Shown here: positions 9,684 through 20,253 of the stretch, piece by piece
How the letters are laid out: the number at the start of each line of letters is the position of its first letter
Numbering within the stretch: the stretch's first letter is position 1
Assembly: GCF_900119845.1 (NCBI RefSeq)
Contig: NZ_FPKU01000001.1
Coordinates: 1,211,528 to 1,275,527, forward strand
DNA length: 64,000 nt
From: Devosia enhydra
GTDB taxonomy: Bacteria; Pseudomonadota; Alphaproteobacteria; Rhizobiales; Devosiaceae
Reading direction: 5' to 3'
Position numbers and translations under genes: made by a program
The notes under the pieces: model-generated
Told to the model about the DNA's origin: nothing
What the model saw: the letters and a program-made list of their open reading frames with translations, nothing else
Databases searched by the model: none

Positions 9684-10448
9684 TCAAGCCGCCTTGGTCT
9701 CGTCAAAGCCCGCATAGCCCTTGGCTTCGAGCTCGAGGGCCAGCGACTTGTCGCCGCTCTCGACGATCCGGCCGTCCGAGAACACATGCACCACATCGGG
9801 CACGATGTGGTTGAGCAGCCGCTGGTAATGGGTGATCACCAGCATGGCCCGCTCGCCGTCGCGCAGCGCGTTTACACCATGCGAAACCACCTGCAGCGCA
9901 TCGATATCGAGGCCGGAATCGGTTTCGTCGAGCACGCACATCTTGGGGCGAAGCAGCGCCATCTGCAGCACTTCGGCACGCTTCTTCTCGCCGCCCGAGA
10001 ACCCGACATTGAGGGCGCGCTTGAGCATATCGCTGTCGATGCGCAGCGCGGCGCCCGCTTCCTTGACCGCGCGCATGAAATCGGGCGTCGAAATCTCGCC
10101 CTCCCCACGCGCCTTGCGCTGGGCGTTCATGGCCGCCTTGAGGAAGGTCATGGTGGCGACGCCGGGGATCTCGATGGGATACTGGAAGGCGAGGAACAGC
10201 CCGGCTGCGGCGCGCTCGTCGGCCTCCATCTCGAGGATGTTCTGCCCGTCGAGCAGCACTTCGCCCTCGGTGACCTCATAGTCCTCCTTGCCGGCCAGCA
10301 CATAGGAGAGTGTGGACTTGCCCGAGCCGTTGCGGCCCATGATGGCATGCACCTCTCCACGCGGCACGATAAGGTTCACGCCCTTGAGGATCTCCCGCTC
10401 CTCGATGCGGACATGCAGGTTGCGAATTTCCAGCATGGGCGTGGTCAT
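9684..10448 (-). CDS. sufC: Fe-S assembly ATPase SufC
   Basis: This 254-residue ABC-type ATPase energises the SufBC2D scaffold in the cytoplasm. The Walker A motif is GRNGSGKST, the Q-loop region [12 protein letters not shown], the signature [11 protein letters not shown], the Walker [12 protein letters not shown], and the switch His is in [16 protein letters not shown] and ETDSGLD are typical of SufC rather than of transporter ATPases. The ATG at 10448 overlaps the cupin stop codon as ATGA, with GGAGAAG upstream, so the two genes are translationally coupled. Confidence 0.95.
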   Translation of the reverse strand: MTTPMLEIRNLHVRIEEREILKGVNLIVPRGEVHAIMGRNGSGKSTLSYVLAGKEDYEVTEGEVLLDGQNILEMEADERAAAGLFLAFQYPIEIPGVATMTFLKAAMNAQRKARGEGEISTPDFMRAVKEAGAALRIDSDMLKRALNVGFSGGEKKRAEVLQMALLRPKMCVLDETDSGLDIDALQVVSHGVNALRDGERAMLVITHYQRLLNHIVPDVVHVFSDGRIVESGDKSLALELEAKGYAGFDETKAA

Positions 10449-10957
10449 GTGTCTTCTCCAGTATCCTCGCCGTCCCAATAGTCGACGGCGCTGTCCTTGC
10501 GTCCGATGTAAAAGAATGCGGCGGCCTGCATGCTGCCCCCGCGGGGCACTCCGGCAGACACCGCAAATTTCCCGCTGTCGGGATAGTCCATGATGTCGGG
10601 GTCGTTGCGCGTCGAGATGGCGAGATAGCGCAGATCCGCACCCGAGGTATTGCGCAGCTGGTGGGCCGTCTCGACGCCGCCGGCCGGAGCCGCGATCACG
10701 TCGCCCGCCTGCACCGGCCAGATATCGTCGCCCAGCTGATACTCGCCCGCGCCTTCGAGGATGATGAACATCTCCTCGTTTGTGCGGTGGCTGTGGCGGG
10801 GATAGGCCGCCTTGCCCGGCGGCACCACCAGATACTGGGCGCCAAGCTGCTCCATGCCGACAAGTCCGCCGATGCGCCCGGCAGACCCCGCAAAGCGGCG
10901 GCCCTTGCCCACGGCGCGCATGGACAGGTCAGCGATGTTGATCACGGGCTTGGTCAT
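10445..10957 (-). CDS. Cupin-domain protein inside the suf operon
   Basis: This 170-residue protein has a single cupin fold. Cupin motif 1 is [21 protein letters not shown] and motif 2 is [20 protein letters not shown]. His, His, Glu and a later His are present, so metal binding is likely. The C-terminal part ([29 protein letters not shown]) resembles cupins of unknown substrate. It lies between sufB and sufC and overlaps the sufC start by four bases, so it is an integral operon member rather than a recent insertion with its own signals. A sugar-phosphate or iron-sensing role is possible; none can be shown from sequence. Confidence 0.85.
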   Translation of the reverse strand: MTKPVINIADLSMRAVGKGRRFAGSAGRIGGLVGMEQLGAQYLVVPPGKAAYPRHSHRTNEEMFIILEGAGEYQLGDDIWPVQAGDVIAAPAGGVETAHQLRNTSGADLRYLAISTRNDPDIMDYPDSGKFAVSAGVPRGGSMQAAAFFYIGRKDSAVDYWDGEDTGEDT

Positions 10958-10982
10958 GGCGCGGTCACTTAGGCTCCAGCGG

Positions 10983-12482
<1,500 letters not shown>

Positions 12483-12491
12483 CTTCCTGTC

Positions 12492-13646
12492 CTAAGCTGC
12501 TCGGCCGCGGCGCTGCCTGTGGCGCGCCAGAACCTGTTCGAATGCATTGAGGAAGGCATCGACGTCATCCTGCGTCGAAGACCATCCCAGGCTCACCCGC
12601 AGGGCCGAGCCGGCGATATCCCGCCCGATGCCCATGGCGGCAAGCACATGGCTGGGCGCCACCTTGCCCGAGGAGCAGGCCGACCCTGAGGATACGGAAA
12701 CGCCCGCAAGGTCAAGGCCCATCATCGCAACGCTGCTCGCCACGCCGGGCACGGCAAAATTCACGACGCCCAGATTACGCGGCGCCCCCTGCCCGAAGAT
12801 CACGGCATCGGGCGCGAGCGCCATGATGCCGCATTCGAGCCGCTCGCCCAGAGCCTCGAGCCCCGCCGCGCCATGGCGGCCGGGGAAGGCCTTGGCTGCC
12901 GCACCGAAGGCCGCGATCAGCGCCACCGCCTCGGTGCCGCCGCGCCGACCCTGCTCCTGCCCGCCGCCCGGGATCAGCCGGACGCCGTCGCAATGCGATT
13001 TGACGAGCAGCGCGCCGATACCCGCCGGCGCCCCGATCTTGTGTCCGCTCACGGCCATCATATCGGTAGCGCTGGCGCCGAAGTCGAGGGGCACGCGCCC
13101 GAAAGCCTGCACCGCATCGACAAACAGCACATGCCGCGTCGGCCCGACCCTGCGCTCGATCTCGGCCATTGGCTGGATGACGCCGGTTTCATTGTTGGCG
13201 GCCTGTACACAGACCAGCAGCGTCTCGCCGGCCGCATCGGCGGCAGCGAGCGCCGCCACGAGATCCTCGATGCGCAGCACGCCAAAAGCATCAAGGCCCA
13301 TCGTCGTCACCGGCAGGCCCGTGGCCGCGACGGCCGCATGCACCGCTGCATGCTCTCCGGCCCCCACGACGAGACGATGGACGCCGAAGGCGCGTGCGCC
13401 CCCGATCACGGCCTGCGCGATCGCTTCGGTCGCCGATCCGGTGAACACCACCTCCTGCCGACGCGCGCCCGCAAGAGCGGCAACCGCATCCCGCGCCGCC
13501 TCGAGCAGGGCCCGCTGCGCCCGTCCATGGGCGTGCACCGATGACGGATTGCCGACGAGCGACAGCGCCTCGAGCATCGCGTCGCGCGCTTCGGGCAGAA
13601 GCGGGGCGGAGGCATTGTGATCGAGATAGCGCAGCAAGCCGCTCAT
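12492..13646 (-). CDS. Cysteine desulfurase, IscS/NifS-like
   Basis: This 384-residue group I PLP desulfurase is the first gene of the suf operon. It shows LRYLDHNASAPLLP, NNETGVIQP, the PLP Lys in AVSGHKIGAPAGIGALLV, and the flexible-loop active-site Cys in SSGSACSSGKVAPSHVL. The long Ser-rich loop separates it from SufS. Having both desulfurase types in one operon is common in Rhizobiales. It may serve general sulfur transfer as well as the Suf scaffold. Upstream lies the region with the Irr-like box. The start at ATG 13646 was chosen because MSGLLRYLDHNA matches family N-termini; an in-frame ATG at 13682 is possible. Confidence 0.9.
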   Translation of the reverse strand: MSGLLRYLDHNASAPLLPEARDAMLEALSLVGNPSSVHAHGRAQRALLEAARDAVAALAGARRQEVVFTGSATEAIAQAVIGGARAFGVHRLVVGAGEHAAVHAAVAATGLPVTTMGLDAFGVLRIEDLVAALAAADAAGETLLVCVQAANNETGVIQPMAEIERRVGPTRHVLFVDAVQAFGRVPLDFGASATDMMAVSGHKIGAPAGIGALLVKSHCDGVRLIPGGGQEQGRRGGTEAVALIAAFGAAAKAFPGRHGAAGLEALGERLECGIMALAPDAVIFGQGAPRNLGVVNFAVPGVASSVAMMGLDLAGVSVSSGSACSSGKVAPSHVLAAMGIGRDIAGSALRVSLGWSSTQDDVDAFLNAFEQVLARHRQRRGRAA

Positions 13647-13767
13647 CGCCCTGTTCCGGGAGCGTGCCACTCCCCACTTCATCCCGGCACCGAGCGAGAG
13701 GGACGGCGCCGGCTGACCGAAACACTTCTTGAAATTCGACGGCCACTTTCTCTAAAAGGGGCCAGAC

Positions 13768-13783
13768 GCGCCAAACTTGGCGC
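13768..13783. promoter_or_regulatory. Perfect 7-bp inverted repeat in the suf promoter region
   Basis: GCGCCAA and TTGGCGC are separated by two bases, about 120 bases upstream of the suf operon start and about 30 bases from the Irr-like box. The two-base gap is too small for a good RNA hairpin, so a dimeric regulator site is more likely. The regulator is unknown. Confidence 0.4.
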
Positions 13784-13810
13784 ATTTTTCGTCAACCGAC
13801 AGCGCGGAAC

Positions 13811-13833
13811 CAGTTTCGAATAATTCTAAACTG
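13811..13833. promoter_or_regulatory. Irr-type iron control element (ICE) candidate of the suf operon
   Basis: The core TTTCGAA-TAA-TTCTAAA (13814-13830) differs at one base from the Irr consensus TTTAGAA-NNN-TTCTAAA. CAG and CTG extend the dyad on both sides, giving 9 of 10 matching arm positions. It lies between the divergent desulfurase/suf operon and the hydrolase gene. In Rhizobiales, Irr binds such elements under iron limitation and controls suf genes; applying that here is inference. Confidence 0.65.
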
Positions 13834-13940
13834 ATTTTTCGCCCCTTGTTTTATGGAGCGGCGGCCCATTCGTCAAGCCGTCGGCTCCGTGCCGACGCCG
13901 GGTCGGACAGGGGCGTCGCGGCCCGAAGGAATTGAGCAGC

Positions 13941-14603
13941 ATGCCCGAAGTGATCTTCAACGGTCCCGATGGACGCCTCGAAGGCCGGTACCAGCCCGGC
14001 AAGGAGCCCAACGCCCCCATCGCCATCGTGCTGCATCCGCATCCCGAGTTCGGCGGCACGATGAACAACCAGATCGTGTACCATCTCTTTTATATGTTCG
14101 CGCAGCGCGGCTTTGCGGTCCTGCGCTTCAACTCGCGCGGCGTCGGCCGGTCGCAGGGCACTTTCGATCACGGCATCGGGGAGCTGTCCGATGCCGCCGC
14201 TGCGCTCGACTGGCTGCAGGCCCTCAACCGCGAGAGCCGCGGCTGCTGGATCGCCGGCTTCTCCTTCGGCGCCTGGATCGGCATGCAGCTCCTGATGCGC
14301 CGGCCCGAGGTCGAAGGCTTCATCTCGGTCACCCCGCCCGAAAACCTTTACGACTTCTCCTTCCTCGCCCCCTGCCCGTCTTCCGGCCTCATCATCCATG
14401 GCGACAAGGACCGCGTGGCGCCGCCATCGGCCGTGCAGAAGCTCGTCGACAAGCTCAAGACCCAGAAGGGCATCACCATCGAGCAGCAGATCGTCGAGGG
14501 TGCCAACCATTTCTACGAAGGCAAGGTCGAGGACCTTGTCGGCAAGTGCAGCGAATATCTCGACCGCCGCCGGGCCGAGATCGCTGCCGGCGGCGGGCGC
14601 TGA
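13941..14603 (+). CDS. Alpha/beta hydrolase (COG2945-type)
   Basis: This 220-residue cytoplasmic hydrolase has HPHPEFGGTMNNQIV near the N-terminus (an oxyanion-region HPHP typical of the group), the RFNSRGVGRSQG loop and the nucleophile elbow GFSFG. The acid is in IIHGDKDRVAPP and the catalytic His in EGANHFYEG. It is predicted to cleave an ester or thioester; the substrate is unknown. ATG 13941 follows GGA by ten bases. A TTG at 13932 would put the start almost on the ribosome-binding site. It is divergent from the suf operon, an arrangement often seen in Rhizobiales. Confidence 0.85.
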   Translation: MPEVIFNGPDGRLEGRYQPGKEPNAPIAIVLHPHPEFGGTMNNQIVYHLFYMFAQRGFAVLRFNSRGVGRSQGTFDHGIGELSDAAAALDWLQALNRESRGCWIAGFSFGAWIGMQLLMRRPEVEGFISVTPPENLYDFSFLAPCPSSGLIIHGDKDRVAPPSAVQKLVDKLKTQKGITIEQQIVEGANHFYEGKVEDLVGKCSEYLDRRRAEIAAGGGR

Positions 14604-14636
14604 TCCAGGGCGCAAGACCGCGATCCATTGGAAGGG

Positions 14637-14669
14637 GCCTCATCCTGAGCCTGTCGAAGGACGGGGTCC
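14637..14669. repeat. Dispersed alphaproteobacterial intergenic repeat (one copy)
   Basis: The stretch contains CCTCATCCTGAGCCTGTCGA followed by AGGACGGGG. I recognise this CCTGAGC(C/T)TGTCGAAGGA core as a short element found many times between genes in various alphaproteobacterial genomes. Only this copy is visible in the window. It sits between the hydrolase and tyrS. Confidence 0.5.
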
Positions 14670-14732
14670 CGCGTGCACCGACCTCTGGTTTGAAATGCCA
14701 TGAGGTCCTCACAAGGCTTTCATGGTTCAGGC

Positions 14733-15977
14733 ATGACCAAGTTCAAATCCGATTTCCTCCGCACGCTCGACGAGCGCGGCTTCATCCACCAGATCTCCGA
14801 CCCCGAGGGCCTCGATGCGCAGGCCGCATCGGGCACCATCACCGGCTATATCGGCTATGATCCGACGGCGGCGAGCCTGCATGTGGGCCACCTCACCCAG
14901 ATCATGATGCTGCACTGGCTGCAGGCCACCGGCCACCGTCCCATCGCGCTGATGGGTGGCGGCACGGGCATGATCGGAGACCCCAGCTTCAAGGACGAGG
15001 CGCGCAAGCTCCTGGGCATCGAGGCGCTGCACTCCAATATCGAGGGCATCAAGCAGAAATTCGGCAATTTCCTCGCCTTCGAGGAAACCGGCGGCAATGC
15101 CATCATGGCCAACAATGCCGATTGGCTCCTGGCGCTCAACTATGTCGAATTCCTGCGCGATGTCGGCCAGCACTTCTCGGTCAACCGCATGCTGAGCTTT
15201 GATTCGGTCAAGCTGCGCATCGACCGCGAGCAGTCGCTGAGCTTCCTCGAATTCAACTACATGATCCTGCAGGCCTATGACTTCGTCGAGCTCAACAAGC
15301 GCTATGGCTGCGTGTTGCAGATGGGCGGCTCGGATCAGTGGGGCAACATTGTCAACGGCATCGACCTCGGCCACCGCATGCTGGGCCGGCAGTTCTACGC
15401 CCTGACCTCGCCGCTGCTCACCACCGCCTCGGGCCAGAAGATGGGCAAGACCGCCGGCGGCGCGGTGTGGCTCAATGCCGATATGATGAGCGTCTATGAT
15501 TTCTGGCAGTATTGGCGCAATGCCGAGGACGCCGATGTCGAGCGCTTCATGAAGCTCTTCACCGTGCTGCCCCTCGATGAGATCGCCCGCGTGGTTGGCG
15601 GTGACATCAACGAGGCCAAGAAGCGCCTCGCCACCGAAGTCACCGCAATGGTGCACGGCCGGCCCGCCGCCGAGGAAGCCGCGGAGACGGCGCGCGCCAC
15701 CTTCGAGACCGGCGCGCTCGATCTCTCGCTCCCCACGGCCGAAATCACCCATGCCGAACTCGTGTCGGGCATCGGAGTGCTGGCGGCGCTCGTCAAGGCC
15801 GGCCTCGCGGCCTCCAATGGCGAGGCCCGGCGGCATGTCGCCTCGGGCGCGGTGCGCATCAATGATGCGCTGATCGAGGATGACAAGCTGGTGCTTGCCG
15901 ACAATGCCCTGCTGCCAGAAGGCGTCATCAAGCTCTCGGTCGGCAAGAAGCGCCATGCGCTGATCAAGCCGATCTGA
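14733..15977 (+). CDS. tyrS: Tyrosyl-tRNA synthetase
   Basis: This enzyme charges tRNA-Tyr with tyrosine. It has 414 residues. The class I motif HVGH is at 50-53, the tyrosine/ATP pocket residues lie in GYIGYDPTA and [11 protein letters not shown], and the KMSKS loop reads KMGKT. The C-terminal S4 RNA-binding domain ([25 protein letters not shown]) is complete. The start at 14733 matches family N-termini; an ATG at 14700 adds 11 residues but lacks a ribosome-binding site. It ends in a clear terminator. Confidence 0.95.
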   Translation: MTKFKSDFLRTLDERGFIHQISDPEGLDAQAASGTITGYIGYDPTAASLHVGHLTQIMMLHWLQATGHRPIALMGGGTGMIGDPSFKDEARKLLGIEALHSNIEGIKQKFGNFLAFEETGGNAIMANNADWLLALNYVEFLRDVGQHFSVNRMLSFDSVKLRIDREQSLSFLEFNYMILQAYDFVELNKRYGCVLQMGGSDQWGNIVNGIDLGHRMLGRQFYALTSPLLTTASGQKMGKTAGGAVWLNADMMSVYDFWQYWRNAEDADVERFMKLFTVLPLDEIARVVGGDINEAKKRLATEVTAMVHGRPAAEEAAETARATFETGALDLSLPTAEITHAELVSGIGVLAALVKAGLAASNGEARRHVASGAVRINDALIEDDKLVLADNALLPEGVIKLSVGKKRHALIKPI

Positions 15978-15998
15978 GGCTGATCCCGCCCCGCCTGC

Positions 15999-16029
15999 AA
16001 AAAGGCCCGGCTTCTGCCGGGCCTTTTCT
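15999..16029. terminator. Bidirectional intrinsic terminator between tyrS and the AsmA-like gene
   Basis: AAAGGCCCGGC and GCCGGGCCTTT form an 11-bp stem with a four-base loop. T-runs or A-runs on the two sides allow use in both directions by the convergent genes. Confidence 0.85.
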
Positions 16030-19000
16030 TATTGCGGGGTTTCGGTGCGGGGTGCGCGCGGTTGCTCGCGGGCCCGATACTCGAAGAGCGTGCGGAACGC
16101 CCCGGGCACGAGCGCCGAGAGCGGATTGACGATGAAATTGGGTTTGTCGAGCGGTCCGCGCACCGCGAATGTCACCCCGAACAACCCCTCACCGTCGCGC
16201 CCGCCCAGCAGCGGCCCGAAGATCGGCAGCTTCTGGAAGGCGTTGTTGAGCCCGAACAGCGGCACATAGGTGCCCGTAAGGTCATACTGGCCCCGGTCGG
16301 TATAGATGAAGCCGCGCATGGTGCCGCCCACCATATCGCCCGAAAGCACCGCTTCGGAAACCTCCACCCGATCCGAGCGGCGCACGAAATCCACCTGCCC
16401 GCTGCGGAACGACAGCTTGTTCTGCCGAGAGATCAGCTGGCGGGATTCGCTGTGGTTGCCGAGGATCTGCGCCACATTGTCCTCATCGACGATGGCGAAG
16501 TTCCGGATGCTGAACTGGCCGCGATCGACATTGGCGCTGGTGTCGGTATCGAGCACCAGCACGCCCTCGCCACCCTCGACATTGGGGTAGACGTTGAGGA
16601 AGCGCAGCAGCGTGCCCATGTCGTTGAAGGCCACCGACGTGGCGCGGCTGCCAGAGGCGTTGTTCGTCGTCACCGACACCGAGCGGTTGCCGCCCAGCTG
16701 CGCCTGCAATCCCACGCGCCGGAGATCCGTTCCGCGCAGCGACAGGTCGAGATCCACATTATAGGCCGTGGTGCGATAGAACCCCAGCGCCCGGTCGAGC
16801 TGCGCATCCACCACCAGCGTCTGCGTCAGGGGCGGGGTCGCCCCGCTCGCTGCGCCGCTGCCTCCGCCGCCGGCGGCACCGGGCGTCAGGTTGATGAAGC
16901 GGCTCAGCATCGGCTTCAAATCGAGTTGCTGGCCGCGCAGCCGCACCTCGTAGCCATCATTGATCGGTGTCAGCGAGAGCTGCGCCGAATCGCCCGGGTT
17001 GAGCGCGAAGGTCGTGAACTGCGCCGATTGCAGACCCTTGGCCGTATCGATCTGCAACCCGCCCATCAGCTTGACGTCGCCGAAGGCCAGGTCGATCTGG
17101 CTCATCTCGGTCAGCGTGCCGTCCTGCCGCACCGCCGCCTTGAAAGAGCCGGGCACGCCCGCGGCTTTCGAGATCCCGATATCGCGGACGGTGACGCCCG
17201 CCTTTTCGAGGTCGATCGCCAGTTGCAGGCTCTTGTCGGGCATCGGCCGGGCCACGAATGTCACGTCGCCCGAAAGGAACGCCGAGGCATCAAAGCCCAT
17301 CTTGGCGAGGTCCTGGGCGTTCAGCGTCGCGCTCAGCAGGATTTCGGGGGCCGGCATCTCTTCGGCGATCTGCCCCGAGATCGAGAGGTCCGCGGTCAGC
17401 CCCTGCACGTCGGCCTTGCCGCCGATCGTGTATCCGGCCTGCGTCGCCGCAAAGGTGAGTTGGCCATTGTTGATGGTGAAATTCTCAATCGGCGCGGTGC
17501 TGGCAAAATCAAGCACGCGGCCATTGATGGCATAGTCGAGCGACTTGGTCTCGCCCTTGCCGTCGAGCAGGATGGTCGCCACCAGCCCCAGCGTCAGATT
17601 GCCATCGAGCGCCTTGATGTCGAGCGGCAGGTCGCCCGCCTCCGACAGCGCCTGCGGCTGCTGCTCCTGCGCCAGGGCCACGAGCGCCGGGATGTCGCCC
17701 GAGAGATCGCCCGAGATTTCGATGACGCGTTCGTCCGGCCGGTCGTTGTCGATGATCATCGCGGCGTTCGCCACCGAGATCGCGCCGTTCTGGGTATCGA
17801 GCCGCGCTCCGTCGGCCGCGATCGTCACCTGTCCGTCGCGGATCTGCAGGATGGTCCGGCCATCGATGGCCAAGGGCGCCATCGTCTCGATTGGAATGAT
17901 GTGCACGCCGCGCCCGACCATGTCGATGCTCATCGAATTGGGCGGCAGCGGCTGCCCGTCGACCAGCGTCCCGACGGGGAAATTGTATTTCATGGTCGCG
18001 GTTTCGACCACGCCCGTGGTGATGTTCTTGACGAACCAGTCGCGATTGTCGCGCGACAGGAAATAGGGCCAGAGCCGCTTGAGATCGTCAGCGCTCACCC
18101 CTTCGCCGGCCACCGTCATCTCGAAGCCCATGCCGCTGCGCAGCATGTCGATGCGGCCCTTGCTGGCGATTCTCGCGCCATCGTCCTTTTCGGCCACGAA
18201 CTGGTCGATGCCCAGCGCGCCATAGAGCGGGGCCGACCAGCCGCTGAACGAAAGCCTGTCGAAGGCCGTCTCGGGGGCTGCCATGTCATTGGGGTGGAGC
18301 CGCAGGCCCTTGCCGTTCATCGACATGCTGACCGTGGGCCCATAGAGCTCGTCGAGCCCGAGCAGGAAGATGCCAGACATCGTGCCGCTGCTCTGCCCCA
18401 CCGAGAGCTGGGACTCGGCCAGCGTGAACTGCCCTTTGATCGGGTCCCAGTCGATCTGCATGATCGAGCTTGCGACCGGGAAATAGTCGTTCTCGATCCT
18501 GAGATCGGTGCCCGTCACATCGACGTTGAAGCGCCCGCCGATGAGCTTGCCTGTGTCTACCGCAAAGCTCACATCCATCGAGAGGGCGCTGGCGCCGGCA
18601 AGCGCCACCATGCTGTCCTCGTCGTTGATGAACGGCAGGAACGAGGCGAAATCGACATTGGTCACCGAGGCGCGCAGATGCGTGCGCCCATCGGCTTCGG
18701 GCGCCCGCTCGACCTCCCCGCTCATCACCGTGCCGCCGAAGCTGGCCGAGAACGTGCCCTTCACCGCCCGCCCGCTCGCCGTGGGGGCGATATCGAGAGT
18801 GATGTCCTCGAAGGTGCGGAAGATACCATAGACGGCGTCATTCATGTCGAGCGTGCCGTCACGGATCACGAGGCGCGAGAACGTGCCGTTGCGCGCCTGC
18901 GCCATGATGTCGGCGACACCCTTTTCGGCCGCCTCGAGATTGTAGATCAGCCAGTCATTGTCCGAGCGCATCTGCATGCTGGCCCCGGCCGGCAGGCTGC

Positions 19001-19547
19001 CGCGCACATTGATGCCGTCGGACGAAAAATCCACCGATGGAAACGCTGCCGAACCCTCCAGCACCCGGATCACCGTGGGCGAACCGCTTTCGTCCCGCTC
19101 GATCTCGAGATTGGCGAGGCGCGGCCCGAACAGATCCTGGTTGATCTGGATATGAGGCTCGACCAGCGTCACCACCGCGCCGGGCTGGCCCACAAGCGTG
19201 CGCAGCGGCGAAAAGCCCACTTCGAGCGCGCCCATGCGCAGCCGGGCCCCGATCGTCGTGTCGGTGTAGGTCACGGTGGAAAACCGGATCACCGGCAGCG
19301 TGCCGCCCTCGACCGCCAGCGCCATGTCGCCCAGTTCGAGATCGCTGCCCGGAGGCAGGGAGGCGAGAACGAAGCTGCGCACCTGCTGGGCCATGAACGG
19401 CACCGGCACGGGCGTGATCAGCAGCACGAGGTAGAGCACCACGAACAAGGCGAACGGAATGCCCAGCAATCCCAGCACGAGGCGCGGCAGAACGCGCCTT
19501 TTCGCAGGCGGCTCGATCGTTTGTTCCGACTCGGGCGTCTGGCTCAC
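16029..19547 (-). CDS. AsmA/YhdP-like envelope protein (DUF3971)
   Basis: This large protein has about 1172 residues from GTG 19547 with GGAT upstream. An N-terminal transmembrane segment (LPRLVLGLLGIPFALFVVLY) anchors it in the inner membrane and the rest is periplasmic. The middle resembles DUF3971, with LWPYFLSRDNRDWFVKNIT. The last 150 residues have the AsmA-type end (DLTGTYVPLFGLNNAF, FIVNPLSALVPG). Family members are thought to form beta-groove bridges that move phospholipids to the outer membrane. A GGGGSG linker sits near residue 940. The longer frame to 19676 has no supporting start. It is divergent from bcp. Confidence 0.85.
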   Translation of the reverse strand: MSQTPESEQTIEPPAKRRVLPRLVLGLLGIPFALFVVLYLVLLITPVPVPFMAQQVRSFVLASLPPGSDLELGDMALAVEGGTLPVIRFSTVTYTDTTIGARLRMGALEVGFSPLRTLVGQPGAVVTLVEPHIQINQDLFGPRLANLEIERDESGSPTVIRVLEGSAAFPSVDFSSDGINVRGSLPAGASMQMRSDNDWLIYNLEAAEKGVADIMAQARNGTFSRLVIRDGTLDMNDAVYGIFRTFEDITLDIAPTASGRAVKGTFSASFGGTVMSGEVERAPEADGRTHLRASVTNVDFASFLPFINDEDSMVALAGASALSMDVSFAVDTGKLIGGRFNVDVTGTDLRIENDYFPVASSIMQIDWDPIKGQFTLAESQLSVGQSSGTMSGIFLLGLDELYGPTVSMSMNGKGLRLHPNDMAAPETAFDRLSFSGWSAPLYGALGIDQFVAEKDDGARIASKGRIDMLRSGMGFEMTVAGEGVSADDLKRLWPYFLSRDNRDWFVKNITTGVVETATMKYNFPVGTLVDGQPLPPNSMSIDMVGRGVHIIPIETMAPLAIDGRTILQIRDGQVTIAADGARLDTQNGAISVANAAMIIDNDRPDERVIEISGDLSGDIPALVALAQEQQPQALSEAGDLPLDIKALDGNLTLGLVATILLDGKGETKSLDYAINGRVLDFASTAPIENFTINNGQLTFAATQAGYTIGGKADVQGLTADLSISGQIAEEMPAPEILLSATLNAQDLAKMGFDASAFLSGDVTFVARPMPDKSLQLAIDLEKAGVTVRDIGISKAAGVPGSFKAAVRQDGTLTEMSQIDLAFGDVKLMGGLQIDTAKGLQSAQFTTFALNPGDSAQLSLTPINDGYEVRLRGQQLDLKPMLSRFINLTPGAAGGGGSGAASGATPPLTQTLVVDAQLDRALGFYRTTAYNVDLDLSLRGTDLRRVGLQAQLGGNRSVSVTTNNASGSRATSVAFNDMGTLLRFLNVYPNVEGGEGVLVLDTDTSANVDRGQFSIRNFAIVDEDNVAQILGNHSESRQLISRQNKLSFRSGQVDFVRRSDRVEVSEAVLSGDMVGGTMRGFIYTDRGQYDLTGTYVPLFGLNNAFQKLPIFGPLLGGRDGEGLFGVTFAVRGPLDKPNFIVNPLSALVPGAFRTLFEYRAREQPRAPRTETPQ

Positions 19548-19690
19548 TGGATCCGTCTTGAACCGATAGCGTAGTGGCGCGCCAACCGGACAGAATCGGC
19601 ACGTGGGGCTTGTGACTTGCCCAACGATGCCGGCTGCAATATGGCACTTGCGCCTTCCTTCGCACGTCCGAGCCACGACCGGAAGAGTCC

Positions 19691-20161
19691 ATGAGCATGA
19701 TCGCCCCCGGCACCCCTGCCCCAGACTTCGTTCTCGATGCCGATGACGGCACCCGGTTCCGCCTCTCCGAGCACAGGGGCCGGCCGGTAGTTCTGGTCTT
19801 CTACCCGCAGGATGACACCGAGGGCTGCACCGTCGAAATGCTGGAATTCTCGGCCCTAGCCGCCGAATTCGCGGCCGAGGGCGCCGTCGTCGTCGGCATT
19901 TCGCCCGATCCGGTGGCGAGCCATTGCGCCTTCCGCGACAAATTCGCGCTCGCCATTCCCCTCTTGGCCGACCCGGATCTGGTCACCATCAAGGCCTTTG
20001 GCGTCTGGGGCGAAAAACAGCTCTATGGCCGGGTCTATGAGGGGCTGATCCGCACCTCCGTGCTGGTCAATGCCGAGGGCCAGGTCCGGGCCGTCACGCG
20101 CGCCACGCGAATCAAGGGCCATGCCGCCAAGATGCTGGCAGCCGTCCGCGCCCTGCCCTGA
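19691..20161 (+). CDS. bcp: Thioredoxin-dependent peroxiredoxin, Bcp/PrxQ type
   Basis: This 156-residue enzyme reduces hydrogen peroxide and organic peroxides. The peroxidatic Cys is C46 in FYPQDDTEGCTVEM. The resolving Cys usual in many Bcp proteins, five residues later, is Leu51 here. It therefore works as a 1-Cys form or uses another thiol; C77 in SHCAF is one candidate. It is divergent from the AsmA-like gene. Confidence 0.9.
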   Translation: MSMIAPGTPAPDFVLDADDGTRFRLSEHRGRPVVLVFYPQDDTEGCTVEMLEFSALAAEFAAEGAVVVGISPDPVASHCAFRDKFALAIPLLADPDLVTIKAFGVWGEKQLYGRVYEGLIRTSVLVNAEGQVRAVTRATRIKGHAAKMLAAVRALP

Positions 20162-20253
20162 TGGGCTGAACCTGCCACCCGCTTGGCGTTTGATTAACCT
20201 TAACGCGGCATGATCGTCCTCGCGTCACTCTCGTGTGCGGGGAGTTCAGTCAG

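Noticed and set aside
16032-19574. 1180-codon open frame on the plus strand opposite the AsmA-like gene
   Set aside because: It is the antisense shadow expected in GC-rich coding DNA. The product is His/Arg/Asp-rich low-complexity sequence without domains, and the minus strand encodes a clear membrane-anchored family protein.
20194-20203. TTAACCTTAA as a CtrA site upstream of the M23 peptidase
   Set aside because: The two TTAA halves are only two bases apart instead of seven, so it is not a full CtrA site.
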